This document shows positions 46,079-54,317 of a DNA stretch of 64,000 bases, piece after piece. The translations under genes were made by a program, and so were the position numbers. The stretch is from NCBI RefSeq assembly GCF_009764645.1, contig NZ_RWIM01000111.1:43639-107638 (forward strand). Reading direction: 5' to 3'. This stretch comes from Pseudomonas sp. PB106 (GTDB lineage Bacteria; Pseudomonadota; Gammaproteobacteria; Pseudomonadales; Pseudomonadaceae). The notes beneath the pieces are model-generated. The model saw nothing but the letters and a program-made list of their open reading frames with translations. It was not told the DNA's origin and made no database searches. Positions within the stretch are counted from its first letter, which is position 1; each line of letters starts with the position of its first letter.

Positions 46079-46978
46079 ATGTTCGAACTGACCCAACTGC
46101 GCTGCTTTACCACCGTCGCCACCGAGCTCAACTTCCGTCGCGCCGCCGAACGACTGAACATGACGCAGCCGCCGCTGAGCCGACAGATTCAGCTGCTCGA
46201 ACATCACCTCGGCGTCGAATTGTTCACGCGCAGCACCCGCAGCGTCGCGCTCACCGCTGCGGGCCGGGCTTTCTTCATCGAAGCACAGAACCTGCTGGAG
46301 CGCGCCCAGCAAGCAGCCGTCACCGCCCGACGGTTCGCCGAGGGCGATATCGGTTCGGTGAACATCAGTTTTGTCGGCAGCGCGGTGTATGAGTTTTTGC
46401 CCAAGGTCATTGCCGAGGCACGCTTGAAACAGCCACAGGTGAAGATCGATCTGTCCGAGATGAATACCTACCAGCAACACGAAGCCCTGCGTGCCCGGCG
46501 GATTGATCTGGGCATCGCCCGCGCGCCATTACTGGAGCCGGGTTACGCCACCGAATGCCTGGTGCGCGAGCCGTTTGTGCTGGCGGTGCCCAGCGCTCAT
46601 CCATTGGCGAGCGCGGCTGAAGTATCGGTCAGCGACCTGGATAAGCAGCCATTTCTGATGTACTCCCACGCGGCTTATCCGCCGTTCAACGAACTGCTGA
46701 CCGGCATGCTGCGCTCGGCCCGGGTCGCGCCAGATTATGTGCAGTGGCTGGGGTCGTCTTTGACGATTCTGGCCTTGGTCAACGCCGGCATGGGCCTGGC
46801 GCTGGTGCCGCGCTGCGCCACCAGTGTGGTGTTCAAGAATGTGGTATTTCGCGATATCGATCTGGGCGAAGGGGTGCAGAGCGAGCTGCACCTGATCTGG
46901 CGGGAGAACAACGACAACCCGGCGTTTGCGATGTTGCTGGAAGCGATTCGCCGGGCGGTGGCTGAGGGTTGGGGTTAA
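46079..46978 (+). CDS. LysR-family regulator of the glucarate operon (probable)
   Basis: This 299-residue LysR protein begins FELTQLRCFTTVATELNFRRAAERLNMTQPPLSRQIQLLEHHLGVELFTRSTRSVALTAAG, of the BenM/CatR-like group. The ATG at 46079 is used because upstream codons in frame are not LysR-like. It is divergent from the MFS and glucarate dehydratase genes and is presumably their activator in response to glucarate. An inverted TCTAATC repeat lies in the shared promoter. Confidence 0.88.
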   Translation: MFELTQLRCFTTVATELNFRRAAERLNMTQPPLSRQIQLLEHHLGVELFTRSTRSVALTAAGRAFFIEAQNLLERAQQAAVTARRFAEGDIGSVNISFVGSAVYEFLPKVIAEARLKQPQVKIDLSEMNTYQQHEALRARRIDLGIARAPLLEPGYATECLVREPFVLAVPSAHPLASAAEVSVSDLDKQPFLMYSHAAYPPFNELLTGMLRSARVAPDYVQWLGSSLTILALVNAGMGLALVPRCATSVVFKNVVFRDIDLGEGVQSELHLIWRENNDNPAFAMLLEAIRRAVAEGWG

Positions 46979-46995
46979 GAGACTGGCAGCGCTAA

Positions 46996-47121
46996 TCAGC
47001 GCTTTGGCGGTGGAGGCGCACTGGGTCCTTTAACCAACGTTTTTGCCAGCTGCTTACCGTCCGGGCCGACAAAGAGGCGCGCAATGTGAGGTGGAATAGG
47101 TTTTGGCTCTTTTGCACTCAT
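46996..47121 (-). CDS. Small proline-rich protein (41 residues) coupled to DUF6338 gene
   Basis: This small ORF reads MSAKEPKPIPPHIARLFVGP, continues with DGKQLAKTLVKG and ends PSAPPPPKR. Its ATG overlaps the stop of the DUF6338 gene (ATGA), and a GGAGG sequence lies about 13 bases upstream, so it is very likely translated. It is basic and proline-rich with no membrane segment. I do not recognise a function. The tight coupling suggests a partner of the membrane protein. Confidence 0.68.
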   Translation of the reverse strand: MSAKEPKPIPPHIARLFVGPDGKQLAKTLVKGPSAPPPPKR

Positions 47122-47723
47122 GATAAAACCTCCTCGACGAAACTGAATTCGACCCACTGAACTTTCGAAGAATCTATCACCAATAATTCGGCGCCAAAAG
47201 GGAGCGCCAGGCCATCATCGCCAAGCCAGCGTGGATTCAACACGATGAACTGCCCTTCCATAGGGCCGGAGGGCCACTCCAAAGGCCAGCCAAACAATCG
47301 CCGCTCATCACTCAGATGCAAAGTGACAAGGCGATCGTGCCTCTCAAAAGCGCTGTACCACTCGTTGGGATGAGAGTTTTTACGTGTCAGATTTCGCTTG
47401 CGTAGCAACGCATGCAGCCTCCCGTTTGAAGCCAAATAGCAGAAAAGCCCGGCGAGACATACTGAAACAATAAATGCCCACAATGCCTCCGCCCGAGCAT
47501 CCCATTTCCCTAAAGAAAACCCTATCGAACCCACCCACAGACAAATTGCCCCAATCCCCAAAACCGCGCCCTGAATCACAAACGTAAAAATCAGCGCCTG
47601 CACAATCTGCCCAAACGTATCGGGCCGTTTGAACGCCGTCAGCGAGTAAAAAATCCACGCTGACAAGAATCCGGGAATCAGATACTGCAACAGCGGAATA
47701 ACTTCTTTGACCAGATCATCCAT
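47118..47723 (-). CDS. DUF6338-like membrane protein
   Basis: This 201-residue protein has three hydrophobic helices in the first 100 residues (YLIPGFLSAWIFYSL, ALIFTFVIQGAVLGIGAICLWVG, ALWAFIVSVCLAGLFCYLA) and a soluble C-terminal half with GWPLEWPSGPMEGQFIVLNPRWL, a motif I associate with DUF6338 proteins. The role is unknown. It is the first gene of a two-gene operon with the 41-residue peptide. The region is somewhat lower in GC than its neighbours, which hints at accessory DNA. Confidence 0.7.
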   Translation of the reverse strand: MDDLVKEVIPLLQYLIPGFLSAWIFYSLTAFKRPDTFGQIVQALIFTFVIQGAVLGIGAICLWVGSIGFSLGKWDARAEALWAFIVSVCLAGLFCYLASNGRLHALLRKRNLTRKNSHPNEWYSAFERHDRLVTLHLSDERRLFGWPLEWPSGPMEGQFIVLNPRWLGDDGLALPFGAELLVIDSSKVQWVEFSFVEEVLS

Positions 47724-47880
47724 GATCCGAGGCTCCTTGAACGCTTACTGACCTCGATTGAACACCAGCACCTGAAGCCTAGTGCACATAGAAAAAACGT
47801 CTGCACCCAACTGTCACCACTCATTACGCAACGCTCCGCGCGTCCCGGGATGCCCACTGGGCAATGAGCCGGCCGGACAA

Positions 47881-47907
47881 AAAAATCCCGCTCAGTGAGC
47901 GGGATTT
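47881..47907 (-). terminator. Intrinsic terminator of NDH-2-like gene
   Basis: AAATCCCGCTCACTGAGCGG followed by GATTTTTTT (minus strand) forms a hairpin plus T-run, 17 bases after the stop codon. Confidence 0.88.
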
Positions 47908-47923
47908 GTTCATCAAGGCGTTC

Positions 47924-49129
47924 TTACGCGACCACTGGAATCATCGGGTCAGCCGCCGCCAATGCGCTCACGCGATCAGCCGCCGGCGGGTAGATCCACT
48001 GGGTGTTGATCTGGGTCTTCAGGGTTTTGCCATCTTGTTTAACCAGTTTCACCTGACGATCCCAGCCCTCGGTATACACCGCGCCCCAGGCACCAAGGTC
48101 CAGGCACGTCACGTATTTTGGCTGGCTGTAAGGCGTCGGATCGACCCCGAGAATCTGCGCCGCGACGTTATTACCGGCATGACGGCCCAGCGAAATCGCA
48201 TGCTGGCAGGTCATCAACGCGTAGTTGCCGATGTCGTCGGTGGCAGCGTACGCCACGTCACCAGTGGCGAAAATATCGTTCTGACCGATGACTTTCAGGT
48301 TGGCGTCCACATGCAGACGACCCTGTTTGTCGCGCTCGGCGGGGATCTGTTCAGTCAACGAACTGGCCCGTACGCCAGTGGTCCAGACGACGGTTTTCGC
48401 CTCGATGTGCTGACCGTCCGAGAGCGTCACGCCGTCAGCATCGACCGACTGCACCGACACACCCAAACGCCATTCAACGCCCAACTCTTCGCTGGCTGCG
48501 ACGATGGATTGGCTGATCTCTTCGCCCATAGAGGCACCGATTTTTTGCCCGCGGTCAACGATGATCACCTGGATATCGGCATGTTCGCCAAGAATCTCGC
48601 GCAAGCGGCCGGGCATTTCAGTTGCCGTTTCAATCCCGGTAAAACCACCGCCCGCCACTACGACGGTGTTACGCGCCGGGCTGTCGGGAAGTTTTTTCAA
48701 CGCTTTCAGATGGGTTTCGAGATGGATCGCCGCTTCGATCTGGTCAACGTCAAACGCGTACTGAGTGACACCCTGCGTGTCGGATTGCGCCAGACCGCTG
48801 CCGGTCGCCAGCACCAGCTTGTCGTAGTTGAAGACTTGCTTTGTTCCGGAGCCGTCGGTGTAACTCACGGTTTTAGCCGCCACATCGATGGTCTCGGCAG
48901 CGCCCTTGATGAAATGAACGCCGACTGCTTCGAACAGATCACCCAGCGGCGCTGCCAGTTGATGAGCATTCGGCTCATAGAAACGCGGGCGTACACGCAA
49001 CTCGGCCTGAGGCGCCAGGACGGTTACATCGACATTGTCACGCCCATGGATATCCACCAGACGCGTGGCGCTCAGCGCCGTCCACATGCCACCAAAGCCT
49101 GCGCCAATTACCAGAATGTGCTGTTTCAT
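47924..49129 (-). CDS. NDH-2-like NAD(P)/FAD-dependent oxidoreductase
   Basis: This 401-residue pyridine-nucleotide disulfide oxidoreductase-fold protein is related to type II NADH dehydrogenases. The FAD motif is ILVIGAGFGGMW, the NADH motif is VVVAGGGFTGIETATEM, and the second FAD contact is DIFATGDVA. It lacks the C-terminal membrane-anchor helix of Ndh, so it may be soluble or peripheral. The start at 49129 follows GGAGAC. It is divergent from an Fe-S type Rrf2 regulator across 336 bases, so expression probably responds to redox, nitrosative or iron stress (inference). Confidence 0.85.
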   Translation of the reverse strand: MKQHILVIGAGFGGMWTALSATRLVDIHGRDNVDVTVLAPQAELRVRPRFYEPNAHQLAAPLGDLFEAVGVHFIKGAAETIDVAAKTVSYTDGSGTKQVFNYDKLVLATGSGLAQSDTQGVTQYAFDVDQIEAAIHLETHLKALKKLPDSPARNTVVVAGGGFTGIETATEMPGRLREILGEHADIQVIIVDRGQKIGASMGEEISQSIVAASEELGVEWRLGVSVQSVDADGVTLSDGQHIEAKTVVWTTGVRASSLTEQIPAERDKQGRLHVDANLKVIGQNDIFATGDVAYAATDDIGNYALMTCQHAISLGRHAGNNVAAQILGVDPTPYSQPKYVTCLDLGAWGAVYTEGWDRQVKLVKQDGKTLKTQINTQWIYPPAADRVSALAAADPMIPVVA

Positions 49130-49465
49130 CGTTGTCTCCAGGCTCGTGCCCAAGTGCTGAAATAGAGAGTCAGTGGTACTCGCCGCTCGCGAGTCGCTGC
49201 TTGTCGTGGCTGTAATTTTTCGAATGGCACAAGGGGGTGCTCATCGAATAGCGCCGACTGTATTGGTCGTACATATTGGCGACAAGTCAGTTTTTTTGAT
49301 CTTATAGATCTAAAATATAGATATTATTGGAGGGGCAGATAAACGGCATAACGCCATTAAACAGGCATATTCCGTCACTAAATAAGTAGATATCGGCAGT
49401 TTCATCGCATTGCCGACGGTTGATCAGCCTGTTAACATTTACGACAAATCAAGTCGGACTTACTT
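49130..49465. promoter_or_regulatory. Divergent promoter region between NDH-2-like and rrf2 genes
   Basis: This 336-base region has no credible gene. The middle is very A/T-rich, with the direct repeat TATAGAT at 49303-49309 and 49316-49322. CTTGTCG (49200) and CGACAAG (49280) are inversely repeated, and CGACAAATCAAGTC lies near 49443 just before the rrf2 start. These could be regulator sites but none is decisive. Confidence 0.4.
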
Positions 49466-50014
49466 ATGTCTTTATACAGCGCAGGCGTCGAATATGGCAT
49501 TCATTGCCTGGCCTTTCTGGTCACCAGCAACGGCGATACCCGCGAGGCCAGCGTGCGCGATCTCGCTGAATTGCAAGGCGTGCCCCTCGAATATCTGGCA
49601 AAGATCTTCACCAAACTGGCCAAAGGTAAACTGGTGGTTGCCAGCGAGGGCGTGCGCGGCGGTTTCAGCCTGGCCCGACCGGCGGACGAGATCACCTTGC
49701 TCGACATCGTCAAAGCCATTGACGGCCGCAAGAACATTTTCGAGTGCCGGGACATTCGTGGGCGTTGCGCTCTATTCGAAGGCAACCCGCCGCAATGGGC
49801 GATCGAAGACACCTGCTCGATCCACAGCGCCATGATGACCGCGCAAAAACGCATGGAAGAAGCCCTCGCCCAACAGACCATTCTCGACATCGCGAGAAAG
49901 GTCGGGCGCAAGGCACCTAAAGAATTCGGCCAGCAAGTGGAAGACTGGATTCAGGATCGTCGGGAGAAAAAGGGCAATGTCGGGACTATCCCGCTGACCA
50001 CGCTTTCAGACTGA
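49466..50014 (+). CDS. Rrf2-family transcriptional regulator with three-Cys cluster motif
   Basis: This 182-residue Rrf2 protein has a winged helix (YGIHCLAFLV, ASVRDLAELQGVPLEYLAKIFTKLAKGKLVVASEGVRGGFSLAR) followed by the cluster-binding Cys pattern FECRDIRGRCALF and DTCSIH, so it probably holds an Fe-S cluster like NsrR or IscR. A C-terminal extension of about 35 residues is charged. It is divergent from the NDH-2-like flavoprotein gene, the likely target. The ATG at 49466 lacks a strong ribosome-binding site. It is not in an isc operon, so it is not IscR. Confidence 0.88.
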   Translation: MSLYSAGVEYGIHCLAFLVTSNGDTREASVRDLAELQGVPLEYLAKIFTKLAKGKLVVASEGVRGGFSLARPADEITLLDIVKAIDGRKNIFECRDIRGRCALFEGNPPQWAIEDTCSIHSAMMTAQKRMEEALAQQTILDIARKVGRKAPKEFGQQVEDWIQDRREKKGNVGTIPLTTLSD

Positions 50015-50033
50015 TCTGCAGCCTGCGACAGGC

Positions 50034-50073
50034 AAAAAAAAGCAGAAACCGTTGATCCGGTTTCTGCTTTTTT
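50034..50073. terminator. Bidirectional intrinsic terminator
   Basis: AAAAAAGCAGAAACC and GGTTTCTGCTTTTTT around GTTGATCC serve the rrf2 gene (plus) and the convergent lipoprotein gene (minus). Confidence 0.92.
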
Positions 50074-50086
50074 AACGCAAGAGTGG

Positions 50087-50422
50087 TTACAGGCAATCGC
50101 GAACCGATTTGCGCAACGACCCGGACTTGGCCCATGGCGGCCCCTGATACAACGACACCCGGCTGCCGTCCTTGTATTTAACGATGTCGAGGATTTCATC
50201 GGCAGTGATGATGCTTGGCGCAGTAATGCGATAGCCGTTGGAAATGGACGTCTGCGTCGTTTTGGCGACATCCTGCTGCCACAACGGTAATACACACGCG
50301 GCATAGTCTTTAGGTGTCTTGTCACTGGTCTTGCTGACATTCGGCTCACCCGGCACCAACGAAGCCGGCAATGAGCAACCTGCCAACATGGCCAACGCCA
50401 ACCCCCCGATCCATATCCGCAT
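50087..50422 (-). CDS. Small putative lipoprotein
   Basis: This 111-residue protein has a lipoprotein signal (MRIWIGGLALAMLAGC, lipobox LAGC at about 13-16) and a mature part containing VLPLWQQDVAKT and DEILDIVKYKDGSRVSLYQG. It has two further Cys that could form a disulfide. I do not recognise a family, but small Pseudomonas lipoproteins of this form are common. The start at 50422 is set by the signal sequence; an upstream in-frame ATG at 50488 gives a poor N-terminus. It is a single gene. Confidence 0.75.
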   Translation of the reverse strand: MRIWIGGLALAMLAGCSLPASLVPGEPNVSKTSDKTPKDYAACVLPLWQQDVAKTTQTSISNGYRITAPSIITADEILDIVKYKDGSRVSLYQGPPWAKSGSLRKSVRDCL

Positions 50423-50609
50423 CTGTATTGCCCTGCTCTGAAAAAAAGCGAATGTAACGCGTAACCGGGTGGACATCCATCGTAGCAATCAGCCCTTGAC
50501 GGGGTTTGGACAATTTTTTACATCCGTTCAGTCTGCTGACGGGCGCGCCCTGCCCCGGTGACGAAAAATGCGACTACTCTTTTCTACCGAGAATGTCCTG
50601 GAGGTGATC

Positions 50610-50849
50610 ATGCGGCTCAACGAATACGAACACGAACTTCAACGCGATCTGCAAAGTGTTGCTTCGGATTTGAGATGGTCGGCTGTCGACCTCAAACGTA
50701 TCGCCGAGCAACTGCGCAAATCCGGCAACGAAGCCGACGCACAAACGGTACTGAGATCCTGCGAGGTTTTGCAAAGCGATGAGGAACGCCTGCAACTGTA
50801 TGCCAAGGAAGTGAAGGCACGCGCTATCAGCCGAACCAAAGTCCACTGA
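50610..50849 (+). CDS. Small helical hypothetical protein (79 residues)
   Basis: This 79-residue protein is almost all predicted helix (MRLNEYEHELQRDLQSVASD, DLKRIAEQLRK, CEVLQSDEERLQLYAKEV), charged and probably coiled-coil. A near-ideal GGAGGT lies six bases before the ATG at 50610, so it is very likely expressed. An upstream ATG at 50568 is in frame but lacks that signal. No function is known to me. Confidence 0.7.
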   Translation: MRLNEYEHELQRDLQSVASDLRWSAVDLKRIAEQLRKSGNEADAQTVLRSCEVLQSDEERLQLYAKEVKARAISRTKVH

Positions 50850-50876
50850 AACCTGCCCGTCCTTTTCCCGCAAACA

Positions 50877-50900
50877 AAAGCCCCGACAAATGCCGGGGCT
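50877..50900. terminator. Intrinsic terminator between convergent small genes
   Basis: AGCCCCG-ACAAATGC-CGGGGCT; on the minus strand it is followed by TTTTGTTTGC, so it fits best the gene at 50917. Confidence 0.8.
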
Positions 50901-50916
50901 CACTTATCACCACTCA

Positions 50917-51114
50917 TCACGTGGCCGTGTGACTTTGTCCGCGTAAGGAGCGTTTTTTGTAGCCGGGAAGCGCCGCGGCATAGGCCAACGCCTCTTCCCT
51001 GCTGCCAAACGACGCCAGTCGATCGCCCTGGGTACAAACCCGCCACGGGCCGTTGTTTACGCTGAGTACGTCGTAGCCGTTCATGTGCATTTTGTTCATC
51101 ACAGGAATGCTCAT
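50917..51114 (-). CDS. Small DUF2188-like protein
   Basis: This 65-residue protein contains GPWRVCTQGDRLASFGSREEALAYAAALPG, resembling DUF2188-type domains in which a Trp-containing strand precedes an 'EEA' helix. GGAGGT precedes the ATG at 51114. The function is unknown; the family match is a visual one only. Confidence 0.6.
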   Translation of the reverse strand: MSIPVMNKMHMNGYDVLSVNNGPWRVCTQGDRLASFGSREEALAYAAALPGYKKRSLRGQSHTAT

Positions 51115-51326
51115 GGGTACCTCCTTTTCGCTAGCGGTGGGTTCAGCTTCACGCTTTTACCTTACACCTTGTGTTGAACGAGGTGCCAACCGAGCGTCGC
51201 GACATCCGCAGGACCGGCACTTTTCATTCAGGCAAACGCTCAAACTAACGGAACCTCTGCTTGCTGGACCGGCTCGAATATTGCAGTTTCATTTCAGTTT
51301 TATGACAGGCGACACATAGGTAACAG

Positions 51327-51689
51327 ATGAAAGAACGCGCCACCGTTATTTGCGAACAGGATCGCCACATCCTCCTGGTACGCAAACCCCGCAGCCAATG
51401 GACATTGCCTGGCGGCAAGGTTGAGCCAGGCGAAACCCGGGCGGACGCTGCCGTGCGCGAGTTGCAGGAAGAGACCGGGCTGAACGCCGAAGAGGTGTTG
51501 TACTTGATGGAGTTGCAGAGCGGCACCACACGGCACCACGTCTACGAAGCCTCAGTGCTGAATATCGATGAGGCCAGGCCGCAAAACGAGATCATCGATT
51601 GCATCTGGCATCCACTCGATTCGGTGCAGAACCTGAGCACCAGTGCGGCGACGCTGCGCATTGTGAAAGCATTTCAACGGCGTTTATAA
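51327..51689 (+). CDS. Nudix hydrolase
   Basis: This 120-residue MutT-like hydrolase has a complete Nudix box in [20 protein letters not shown] followed by ETGL (Gx5Ex7REUxEExGU). It cleaves nucleoside diphosphate derivatives with Mg2+. Short length with no extra domain suggests a nucleotide clean-up enzyme; the substrate is not predictable. Its stop lies four bases from the end of the convergent DUF1652 gene. Confidence 0.9.
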   Translation: MKERATVICEQDRHILLVRKPRSQWTLPGGKVEPGETRADAAVRELQEETGLNAEEVLYLMELQSGTTRHHVYEASVLNIDEARPQNEIIDCIWHPLDSVQNLSTSAATLRIVKAFQRRL

Positions 51690-51693
51690 AAAC

Positions 51694-51936
51694 TCAGCCG
51701 GCGAATGCTCGGCGACCGGCACTCATCTCGGTGCGTAGCTCACCAATGAAGTTGGAGATGTCACGGATTGTGACGAGGTGTTCCGGGGAAACACCGTTGA
51801 GGAACAAATCCACTCGCCCGCTTTCTGGCTCATACACCTTGATTTGCAGAAGTCCCTGCGCCGAAGGGGTGCAATCACATTTAAGCGCAGGGAAGCCGGA
51901 CTCGACGATGCGGCAAATGTCGGTAATGGCAAGCAT
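51694..51936 (-). CDS. DUF1652 protein
   Basis: This 80-residue Pseudomonas family protein is recognised by ICRIVESGFPALKCDCTPSAQG, YEPESGRVDLFLNGVSPEHL and DISNFIGELRTEM. Many Pseudomonas genomes carry several copies and none has a known role. The start at 51936 gives the normal family N-terminus. Confidence 0.82.
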   Translation of the reverse strand: MLAITDICRIVESGFPALKCDCTPSAQGLLQIKVYEPESGRVDLFLNGVSPEHLVTIRDISNFIGELRTEMSAGRRAFAG

Positions 51937-52045
51937 GGGCGAACGCCTCACAGGCGAATCGATTTGATCGGTAGAGCATAGATGAGCGGTTTGTGTCTTG
52001 CCCGACACCAATATGCCAACCCGATCACATTTCCTTTGCGACCGC

Positions 52046-52945
52046 TCAATGAGCGTCGCCATCCCAGATCCAGTTCCAGATGCCCGGCAAGTTCACCGGT
52101 TCCGAGCTCTTTTCAACGGAGCGCGCCAGCGCAGCCTCCTGCAACGTGGCGTGATCATCATAAAACGGCTTGTCCGCCAGTTTCACACCCGTGGCCGCTG
52201 CACTGTCGAGCAGGATTTGCAGGTATTCGCGCGTATGTCGTGCGGTGTAGCGATTGAGGTCATGAAACGTCACCACCAGCGGAATCACCCCATCCACAGT
52301 AGGAAACTCTCCTAAAGCGATGCGTTCACGGACCTCCGACAATTGCCGCAGCATATTGGCCCGACGTCGAGGGCTGGCATTGAAGCCCCAGATTTTTCCG
52401 TCATTGGCACTCAAGTCCGTCAGCAAAACATGCAAGCCGTGCTGTTGATAGGCGGCGAATGTGCGTTTGTCGTAGTTCCAGAATGGCGGACGCAACAGTG
52501 TCGGTGGCGTGCCGGTAATGCTCGCGATATCAGCGGTGCCGTTGGTCAGCGACTCTTCCAGCTCCTGAGGATCAAGCGAACGGTGATTGGTGTGCCAATG
52601 GGTCGCGGTGTGGAACGCGAGGATATGTCCTTCGGCAGACTCGCGCCGCATGATGCCGCGACCGATCTCGCTATTGCCCGCCCGAGGTGCGCGGGTCTGG
52701 ACGAAAAACACCGCTTTGATGCCGGGCTGCACCGGATTGTCTTTGAGGCTATCGAGGACTGTTGCTGACGGATTCCAGAAACTGGAGGCGCTTGGGCCGT
52801 CATCGAAGGTCAGCAGAAAGCGCACTGGCGCCTGAGCCTTGAGGCGAGTTTCGGTTTGCGCCGTCATTTCGATGGGCGCCGCAATGCAGCCGGCCAGCCC
52901 GAAAGCGATGGCCACTGCACCGATGAGTTTGAATACAGATGTCAT
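52046..52945 (-). CDS. Polysaccharide deacetylase (NodB domain) lipoprotein
   Basis: This 299-residue envelope protein has a lipobox (FGLAGC, Cys near 20) and a carbohydrate esterase 4 domain: motif 1 RFLLTFDDGPS (base Asp and metal Asp), motif 2 around FHTATHWHTNH (metal His residues), motif 3 LLRPPFWNYDK, and the late His in VVTFHDLNR. It would remove N-acetyl groups from an extracellular or cell-wall glycan. No polysaccharide cluster is adjacent, so the target is open. Confidence 0.87.
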   Translation of the reverse strand: MTSVFKLIGAVAIAFGLAGCIAAPIEMTAQTETRLKAQAPVRFLLTFDDGPSASSFWNPSATVLDSLKDNPVQPGIKAVFFVQTRAPRAGNSEIGRGIMRRESAEGHILAFHTATHWHTNHRSLDPQELEESLTNGTADIASITGTPPTLLRPPFWNYDKRTFAAYQQHGLHVLLTDLSANDGKIWGFNASPRRRANMLRQLSEVRERIALGEFPTVDGVIPLVVTFHDLNRYTARHTREYLQILLDSAAATGVKLADKPFYDDHATLQEAALARSVEKSSEPVNLPGIWNWIWDGDAH

Positions 52946-53076
52946 GTTTTGCCTTGAGCCCGAGCGTGCCGGTCATGTTGTCGATAGGCAAAACTCCCTC
53001 GCCTTGATCCATCCCTGCGCTCCGATCCGCGAGCCGGGGTTGGATAAGGTACACAGTGTTTGGTTCCGGTGCTCGC

Positions 53077-54024
53077 TCAGTTCGCCAAGGCTTGCTGGAA
53101 TGACGTGTCGATGATCCCTGCGGTGCTCAGCGCTGTTGGCAATGCCTTCACTTTAAACAGGAAATCGGCGGTGCTTTGCAGATCCTCGGCGGCCTGCTGA
53201 TCCACCGGCCCGATGCTCATGTGCGCCTGACGCAACCAGTGCCGCGACACCTGCTGATCAAGATTGGCCTTCTTCGCCCACAGGTCGGCGTACTCGTCGG
53301 TGTGACTGTCCACCCAGGCCCGCGCCTGCTTCAAACGCCCGAGAAAATCGGCGATGGCTTCGCGCTTGCTGTCGATCGACGGTGTCGAGGCGGCAATCGC
53401 GCTGAGCCCCGGCATAAGGTTTTTCGCGGTCAGGATCGGCCGCGCACCCGAGAATACGATTTGCTGGGAAATGTACGGCTCCCACACCGGAAACGCGTCG
53501 ATGCTGCCCTGTGGCAACGCGGCGGCCGCGTCGATTGGCATCAATTTGACGAAGTCGACGTAATTTTCCGGCAGACCGCCCTGCTCCAACGCCCGCAAGG
53601 TCAATTGCTGACTCCAGGCGCCTGGCCAATAGGCGACTTTCTTGCCCTTCAAATCAGCGATGGTTTTTACCGGAGAATCCTTGGGCACCAGCAGCGCAAT
53701 CGTGTCCGGATTCTGCCGCGACACGCCGATGAGTTTCACCGGCGCCTGTTTTGCGGCAAGAAACAGAAACCCGGAATCGCCGAGGAAGCCCAAGTCCAGC
53801 GCACCGGTTTGCAGCGCTTCGGCGAGCGGTGCTGCGGCCTGAAAGTGTTTCCAGTCGACCGTGTAAGGCGCGTCCTTCAACACACCAGATGCCTCTATCG
53901 ACGCACGGATGTTGTAGTAATTCTGATCGCCAATATGCAGGACAACAGGTTCGGCGGCGTAGGAAAGTGGCGATATAAACAGCGCGGCGGCGAGCGCCTT
54001 GCGAACAAAACGGAAGAGCTTCAT
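53077..54024 (-). CDS. Sulfonate/aromatic sulfonate-type ABC substrate-binding protein
   Basis: This 315-residue periplasmic protein of the SsuA/TauA group has a signal peptide (to about residue 23), then VVLHIGDQNYYNIRASIEASGVLKDAPYTVDWKHFQAA and PLAEALQTGALDLGFLGDSGFLFLAAK, the usual ligand-cleft segments. DLKGKKVAYWPGAWSQQL contains the hinge motif. It is divergent from a second binding protein and permease gene pair across 293 bases with a sigma-54 promoter on the other side. An upstream in-frame start is unlikely because it lacks a signal peptide. Confidence 0.87.
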   Translation of the reverse strand: MKLFRFVRKALAAALFISPLSYAAEPVVLHIGDQNYYNIRASIEASGVLKDAPYTVDWKHFQAAAPLAEALQTGALDLGFLGDSGFLFLAAKQAPVKLIGVSRQNPDTIALLVPKDSPVKTIADLKGKKVAYWPGAWSQQLTLRALEQGGLPENYVDFVKLMPIDAAAALPQGSIDAFPVWEPYISQQIVFSGARPILTAKNLMPGLSAIAASTPSIDSKREAIADFLGRLKQARAWVDSHTDEYADLWAKKANLDQQVSRHWLRQAHMSIGPVDQQAAEDLQSTADFLFKVKALPTALSTAGIIDTSFQQALAN

Positions 54025-54120
54025 GGCGAGTCCTGCAGAAGGGATTGCATAGACCATAACGCTCTTAATATTCAGTTTTGAAATTCTAATAATGCATAAG
54101 CTCATCACCGCCGACGCGCA

Positions 54121-54168
54121 CTGTTTGCCCCGCAACAGTGACTCGCCACACTGTTGCTCACGCAACAG
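54121..54168. promoter_or_regulatory. Two CTGTTGC/GCAACAG palindromes, probable enhancer for a sigma-54 activator
   Basis: CTGTTGCTCACGCAACAG (54151-54168) is perfectly symmetric. CTGTTTGCCCCGCAACAG (54121-54138) is a weaker copy whose centre is exactly 30 bases away, about three helical turns, so both face the same side of the DNA. They lie about 65-100 bases upstream of a -24/-12 promoter, as enhancer-binding proteins such as SfnR would require. Confidence 0.6.
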
Positions 54169-54222
54169 CGAAAATCCCCTTCAACACACTTGAAGTCCCA
54201 CGAACCGGTGCTTTTTTCCACA

Positions 54223-54238
54223 TGGCACAGAGCCTGCA
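54223..54238 (+). promoter_or_regulatory. Sigma-54 (-24/-12) promoter
   Basis: TGGCACAGAGCCTGCA has GG at 54224-54225 and GC at 54236-54237 with the required 10-base spacing and a full TGGCAC box. It is oriented towards the binding protein gene at 54318, with transcription expected to begin about 54249. Confidence 0.65.
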
Positions 54239-54317
54239 ATATTCCATTCATGCAGGAAGCATTCGAAAAAACATCTTTTTGGACATAAGAAACCTGTGCC
54301 TTTGCCGGAGCGCCCCC

